Origin: Chitinophaga deserti
GTDB taxonomy: Bacteria > Bacteroidota > Bacteroidia > Chitinophagales > Chitinophagaceae
DNA: 64,000 nt
Assembly (NCBI RefSeq): GCF_003149455.1
Contig: NZ_QFFK01000002.1
Location: 620,001-684,000 of the forward strand
Direction: 5' to 3'
A program made the translations under genes and the position numbers. Every line of letters starts with the position of its first letter. Positions within the stretch are counted from its first letter, which is position 1. Below, in pieces: positions 60,876 through 64,000 of the stretch. The notes beneath the pieces were generated by a model. The model saw only the letters and a list, made by a program, of their open reading frames with translations. It made no database searches and was not told the origin of the DNA.

Positions 60876-61949
60876 ATGGCAACAAAGAAGAAGGTTGCTG
60901 GTAAGACTATCAAGAAGGCGGCTCCTGCGAAGAAAGCGGTAGCAAAGAAAGTGGCAGCGCCTAAGAAGGCGGCGGCCAAAGCTGCCCCTGTGAAAAAGAA
61001 GCCGGCTGCTGCGCCTAAAAAGGCAGCGGCGAAGAAACCCGCGGCTAAAGTTGTGAAACCTGCTCCGAAGAAAGCTGCAGCTAAGAAAGCGGCAGTGAAA
61101 GCATCCCCTTCCAAGAAAGTTGCGCCGGCAAAGAAACCGGCGGTTGTTGCCAAGAAAGCGGCTCCTGTCGTGAAGAAAGCGGCTGTTAAAGCTGCTCCCG
61201 CAGCGAAAAAGGCCGTAGTGGCGAAAGCCCCGGTAAAGAAACTGGTGAAGGCCGTTACCGTTAAAGCGGTGCCGGTACCTGCACCCAAATCCAAAAAGGC
61301 ACCTGCAACTAAAACGGTGGTTGCCGAAAATGGGCCGATTATTGCTAAACCCGTAGAAAAAGTAGATATAATGGCAAAGAGCAAACAGGAAAAATCAGAA
61401 AAGGAGCCGGTAAAGAAGGCCAAAGCAGAAGAGCCTGCGAAACGGGTTGCTGAGAGACCTTCTGGAAAAACGACTTCCCGCTCAGCCGGAAGCTCCCGTT
61501 CGTCCGCTAAAGCCGTGGCTTATGTACCGGAATTCACGAAATCCGTACTCGATCAGCCCGATGCACCCGCAGGCCCTACTTATCGCTATAGCGATCCTGA
61601 GCTGCTGGAATTCAAGGAAATTATCCTGAAGAAACTGGAAGCAGCCAAGAAAGAACTGGTTTTCCTCCAGGGTCTTATCACGCGCAAAGACGAAGCCGGT
61701 ACTGATGATACCGAAAACAAATACATGAGTATGGAAGACGGCTCCGGTTCCCAGGAACGTGAGCAGCTCAACCAGATGGCAAGCCGCCAGATTCAGTTTA
61801 TCGATCACCTCGAGAAAGCACTCGTTCGTATCGAAAACAAAAGCTACGGCATCTGCCGCGAAACCGGTAAGCTCATCGAAAAAGCCCGTCTCAAAGCAGT
61901 TCCGCATGCTACCCTCAGCATCGAAGCGAAACTCGCCAAAAGCAAATAA
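60876..61949 (+). CDS. DksA/TraR-like protein with histone-H1-like Lys/Ala/Pro tail
   Basis: The 357-aa protein has two parts. Residues 1-130 are Lys/Ala/Pro/Val repeats (KKAAPAKKA-type), like histone H1 C-termini or bacterial H1-like proteins, and must be very basic. A spacer rich in K, E, S follows to about 225. Residues 230-357 are a DksA/TraR-like domain (YSDPELLEFKEIILKKLEAAKKEL coiled coil, then YGICRETGKLIEKARLKAVPHATLSIEAK). The C4 zinc finger is degenerate: only one of four cysteines remains. The gene lies 4 bp after ileS. Confidence 0.85.
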   Translation: MATKKKVAGKTIKKAAPAKKAVAKKVAAPKKAAAKAAPVKKKPAAAPKKAAAKKPAAKVVKPAPKKAAAKKAAVKASPSKKVAPAKKPAVVAKKAAPVVKKAAVKAAPAAKKAVVAKAPVKKLVKAVTVKAVPVPAPKSKKAPATKTVVAENGPIIAKPVEKVDIMAKSKQEKSEKEPVKKAKAEEPAKRVAERPSGKTTSRSAGSSRSSAKAVAYVPEFTKSVLDQPDAPAGPTYRYSDPELLEFKEIILKKLEAAKKELVFLQGLITRKDEAGTDDTENKYMSMEDGSGSQEREQLNQMASRQIQFIDHLEKALVRIENKSYGICRETGKLIEKARLKAVPHATLSIEAKLAKSK

Positions 61950-61970
61950 CCGAAAAGCAAAAAATAATAG

Positions 61971-61999
61971 AAAGGCTGTCCGTCTGGACAGCCTTTTTT
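61971..61999. terminator. Terminator after the DksA-like gene
   Basis: AAAGGCTGTCC (61971-61981) and GGACAGCCTTT (61986-61996), perfect stem, loop 4, T-run on +. It may also stop the converging RhuM-Fic gene. Confidence 0.85.
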
Positions 62000-62036
62000 A
62001 TTTGACTGCCGTTATGCATCAGCGTGAGCCATACAA

Positions 62037-63032
62037 TCAATTGTTTGCATTGATCAGGTTGGCCACTACACTTACCATCACATCTTTATCATCCGGATTG
62101 CTTTCTGCAATCATTAATGTAAGCGCCACCAAAGCATTATCCGCTATCCGCCTGGAGCCATCCTTATTGTACAGGATATGGTTCTTGTCCATATACCAGA
62201 CAAACATAAAAGCAGCAATACGCTTATTGCCATCTGTGAAAGAATGATTCTTTACGATGAAATACAATAAATGCGCTGCTTTCTCTTCTATACTCGCATA
62301 TAGATCGCGCCCGTCAAACGTTTGATGGATAGCAGCGATAGAACTGCGGAAAGATGCATCTTTCTCATTACCGAAGAGCGCAGCGCCGCCAACGCTATCC
62401 TTCAATGCTGCTATTGCCTGCATAGCCTCTTCATAAGTTGGAATAAAGGATGGCCCCGGCCGTACGTTCTCCAGCGTCAGCGTCCGGTGATCGTACCGGT
62501 CCAGTATTTCCAATGCATACGCATATGATTTGATTACACGGATTAAATCGGTAGTTTCATCATTGGATAACTGGTTTGTCTCCAGCAGTTTTCCCATTAA
62601 ATGGATGGTGTTCGTTAAAGTTGTCAGATTCTCGGGCTGCCTGCGGAGCTTTTGTTCATTCAGGACATAGCCACTTAACATATACGCTTTGAGTACTTTG
62701 TTTGCCCAAATCCTGAATTGAGTACCCCGCAAGGATTTTACCCGGTATCCCACTGAAATAATCACATCCAGGGAGTAGCGTATTGTTTTACGTTTGATAG
62801 ATCTGGCGCCTTCTTTTTGAACTATTAAGTTTTCCTTAATAGTTGACGGCTTGTCTAATTCTTTGGAAGCATAGATTTTGTTTAAATGAATGTTGATATT
62901 TGGAATTGTTGTGTCAAACAATTCCGCCATTTGTAGTTGAGTGAGCCATACGGTTTCATCTTCAACAGTTACTTCAAGACAAATATTCTTGTCTTCAGTT
63001 TGATAAAAAATAACAGGATCTTGATGTTTCAT
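62037..63032 (-). CDS. RhuM-Fic fusion protein (putative toxin or effector)
   Basis: The 331-aa protein joins an N-terminal RhuM-like domain (about 1-190, VWLTQLQMAELFDTTIPNINIHLNKIY, a helix-turn-helix-like start, then IRYSLDVIISVGYRVKSLRGTQFRIWANKVL) to a C-terminal Fic/Doc domain (about 200-331). The Fic motif is HSFTDGNKR at 263-271 (HxFxDGNxR; catalytic His263). Fic enzymes transfer AMP or phosphate to proteins. No typical inhibitory (S/T)xxxE(G/N) motif is seen. RhuM proteins are often near restriction-modification or mobile loci. A start-less frame overlaps its ATG by ATGA. Confidence 0.85.
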   Translation of the reverse strand: MKHQDPVIFYQTEDKNICLEVTVEDETVWLTQLQMAELFDTTIPNINIHLNKIYASKELDKPSTIKENLIVQKEGARSIKRKTIRYSLDVIISVGYRVKSLRGTQFRIWANKVLKAYMLSGYVLNEQKLRRQPENLTTLTNTIHLMGKLLETNQLSNDETTDLIRVIKSYAYALEILDRYDHRTLTLENVRPGPSFIPTYEEAMQAIAALKDSVGGAALFGNEKDASFRSSIAAIHQTFDGRDLYASIEEKAAHLLYFIVKNHSFTDGNKRIAAFMFVWYMDKNHILYNKDGSRRIADNALVALTLMIAESNPDDKDVMVSVVANLINANN

Positions 63033-63220
63033 TTTTTAAGGTGTTTGTTAACAGATTTGTTGTTCATTAGCTTTCGTTCAATTAGTTCCAATGTTTCAAA
63101 CACGATGCGGTCAAAGATCAGCCTGTTGAGCTGTGTGATGGTCCGGGCTAACGTTCGTGACCAATTCCGGTTACGATAAAAGACAGGGCCGCCCGGAAGA
63201 GCAACCCCTTCTTCATTTTG
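63029..63220 (-). pseudogene. Start-less frame overlapping the RhuM-Fic start (possible gene remnant)
   Basis: This frame runs from a TAG (63221-63223) to TGA 63029-63031, which shares ATGA with the RhuM-Fic ATG. It encodes 63 residues with protein-like composition (GGPVFYRNRNWSRTLART, LIFDRIVFETLELIERKL) but no ATG until near its end. A GTG in the middle would give 24 aa. It may be the decayed end of a partner gene or a short coupled leader; I cannot recognise the family. Confidence 0.3.
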
Positions 63221-63446
63221 CTATTGTAATCCCGGCATATCGCAGGATTCCGTTAAGCGATGAGTAAACAGTAGTGTAATTAATTGCGTTGAAGGAAATT
63301 TGAGACCGTGAGAGCACGGCCTCCTCGGTTAATCCCATGTGATGATGATGTAGTTAGCATTCATCAAAATCAACACAGCGAAACTAACGAGTAATGTAAC
63401 CCGACAGTGAAAAAAAGGGTGAGAATATATCAGTGCGGGAAGAGGA
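63221..63446. other. Non-coding gap between RhuM-Fic and the HAD gene
   Basis: No gene or RNA fold seen; the stretch is moderately AT-rich and may contain the promoter of the RhuM-Fic unit. Confidence 0.25.
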
Positions 63447-63467
63447 TTTCTCCGAATTTCGGAGAAA
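63447..63467. promoter_or_regulatory. Near-perfect 21-bp palindrome
   Basis: TTTCTCCGAA (63447-63456) and TTCGGAGAAA (63458-63467) flank one base. The loop is too small for a good RNA hairpin, so a protein-binding site is possible. It lies next to the HAD-gene terminator. Confidence 0.35.
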
Positions 63468-63504
63468 CTAAAAAACGCTTCCCCGTTTGGACGGAGAAGC
63501 GTTT
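63468..63504 (-). terminator. Terminator of the HAD gene
   Basis: AAACGCTTCCCCGT and ACGGAGAAGCGTTT (63473-63486 with 63491-63504) pair with one wobble and are followed on the minus strand by T6. Confidence 0.8.
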
Positions 63505-63527
63505 AAAAATATGGGTTCAAATATTTG

Positions 63528-64000
63528 TTATGCGGGCTTCAATGCTTTTTCATCACAGTCGGGTGAGCCGCTGAATGCTTTCTTCACCTGCCTTGCAGCA
63601 AGGTATAAAAGGCCTGCTGTGGCAATGGCTGCCAGGCTTCCCAATCCGATGTTTACTGCCTGGCTCTTCGTTGGCCAGCGTTTATTAACACGCTCAGGAC
63701 TAGCCTGTGCAATGTCCAGTAACGGCGCCATACAATTATCTTCTATTACTTTATCAGCCACCGTAGCTGCTTCTACATATTGTGGATGATACGCCACACC
63801 AATGCCCGCATCCTGCAACAGTTCAGCATCGGTTTCACCATTGCCTACATAAATGATATTCTGCGACTGGATGTGGTATTTATCCGAAATGTACCGGAGG
63901 ATATTGCTCTTGCAATATTGTGTGTTACCGTTTTTACCATTGAGGAAATAATCGGGTACAGTGATTTCTCCGGTAGCTACACTGTGAACAAGGTGCATTC
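63528..64000 (-). CDS. HAD-superfamily phosphatase with C-terminal membrane helix (partial)
   Basis: The frame is open to the window end, so the N-terminus with the DxD nucleophile motif is outside. The remaining part has the late HAD motif IIYVGNGETDAELLQDAGIGVAYHP (motif IV with GNGxTD), the phosphoserine-phosphatase-like ending. A C-terminal extension has a hydrophobic segment (NIGLGSLAAIATAGLLYLAA) before a short basic and acidic tail, which suggests membrane anchoring. A terminator follows. The substrate is not predictable. Confidence 0.75.
   Translation of the reverse strand, partial: MHLVHSVATGEITVPDYFLNGKNGNTQYCKSNILRYISDKYHIQSQNIIYVGNGETDAELLQDAGIGVAYHPQYVEAATVADKVIEDNCMAPLLDIAQASPERVNKRWPTKSQAVNIGLGSLAAIATAGLLYLAARQVKKAFSGSPDCDEKALKPA

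Noticed and set aside
63473-63504. tRNA-like fold near the HAD gene
   Set aside because: It is a simple hairpin with T-run on the minus strand and lacks tRNA loops; I found no tRNA in the window.

Overview
The window looks like a piece of chromosome from a Bacteroidota bacterium of the Chitinophagaceae (Chitinophaga-like). Supporting signs are a SusC/SusD pair plus the end of another SusD, TlpA-type lipoproteins with an N-terminal DUF4369-like region, DUF5686, a Bat/MoxR locus, an eukaryote-like long IleS, a Bacteroidota-type DksA-like protein with a lysine/alanine-rich tail, and promoters of the TTG / TAnnTTTG type with no Shine-Dalgarno sequences. I see no rRNA, tRNA, CRISPR array, insertion sequence or prophage. 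Placement below phylum level is inference.

Layout. 1-6.6 kb: nutrient-uptake region (end of a SusD, a SusC/SusD pair, and a convergent TlpA-like thioredoxin lipoprotein). 6.8-14.6 kb: gatB, an aldehyde dehydrogenase, two unrecognised small genes, a PDZ-only periplasmic protein and alaS. 14.9-24.5 kb: M23 endopeptidase, MerR-type regulator, a Cys-less thioredoxin-fold protein, MscS channel, amidohydrolase, prfA, an OmpA-type lipoprotein, a class III aminotransferase, gamma-carbonic anhydrase and two tiny sister lipoproteins. 24.5-29.4 kb: minus-strand run rsgA, batA, a BatD-like gene, DUF58 and moxR. 29.7-36.4 kb: small conserved protein, cyclophilin, gcvH, VanZ, an HTH regulator, DUF5686, and a membrane protein/winged-helix/dgkA cluster. 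36.5-43.3 kb: a large propeller-plus-barrel outer-membrane protein, an MBL hydrolase, a flippase, arfB, dtd and a MazG-like gene. 43.4-53.4 kb: glyS, a ferredoxin-NADP reductase, mfd, a SIMPL protein, a lipoprotein and gyrB. 53.5-64 kb: AsmA-like protein, AraC regulator, a probable small RNA, a PepSY-like protein, ileS, a histone-H1-tailed DksA-like protein, a RhuM-Fic fusion, and an HAD phosphatase cut by the window end.

Much of the window is housekeeping: translation and its quality control (gatB, alaS, glyS, ileS, prfA, arfB, dtd, rsgA), DNA topology and repair (gyrB, mfd) and envelope upkeep. The less ordinary material lies between genes. Five intergenic regions carry degenerate tandem arrays with an 11-bp period, three of them in convergent gaps beyond terminators. 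The 640-bp gap after the AraC gene holds a promoter-to-terminator unit of about 200 nt with nested hairpins and no reading frame, a candidate small RNA. Other accessory signals are the RhuM-Fic gene with a start-less frame overlapping its ATG, the small membrane-gene pair at 9.8-10.5 kb, and the sister lipoproteins at 24.2-24.5 kb.
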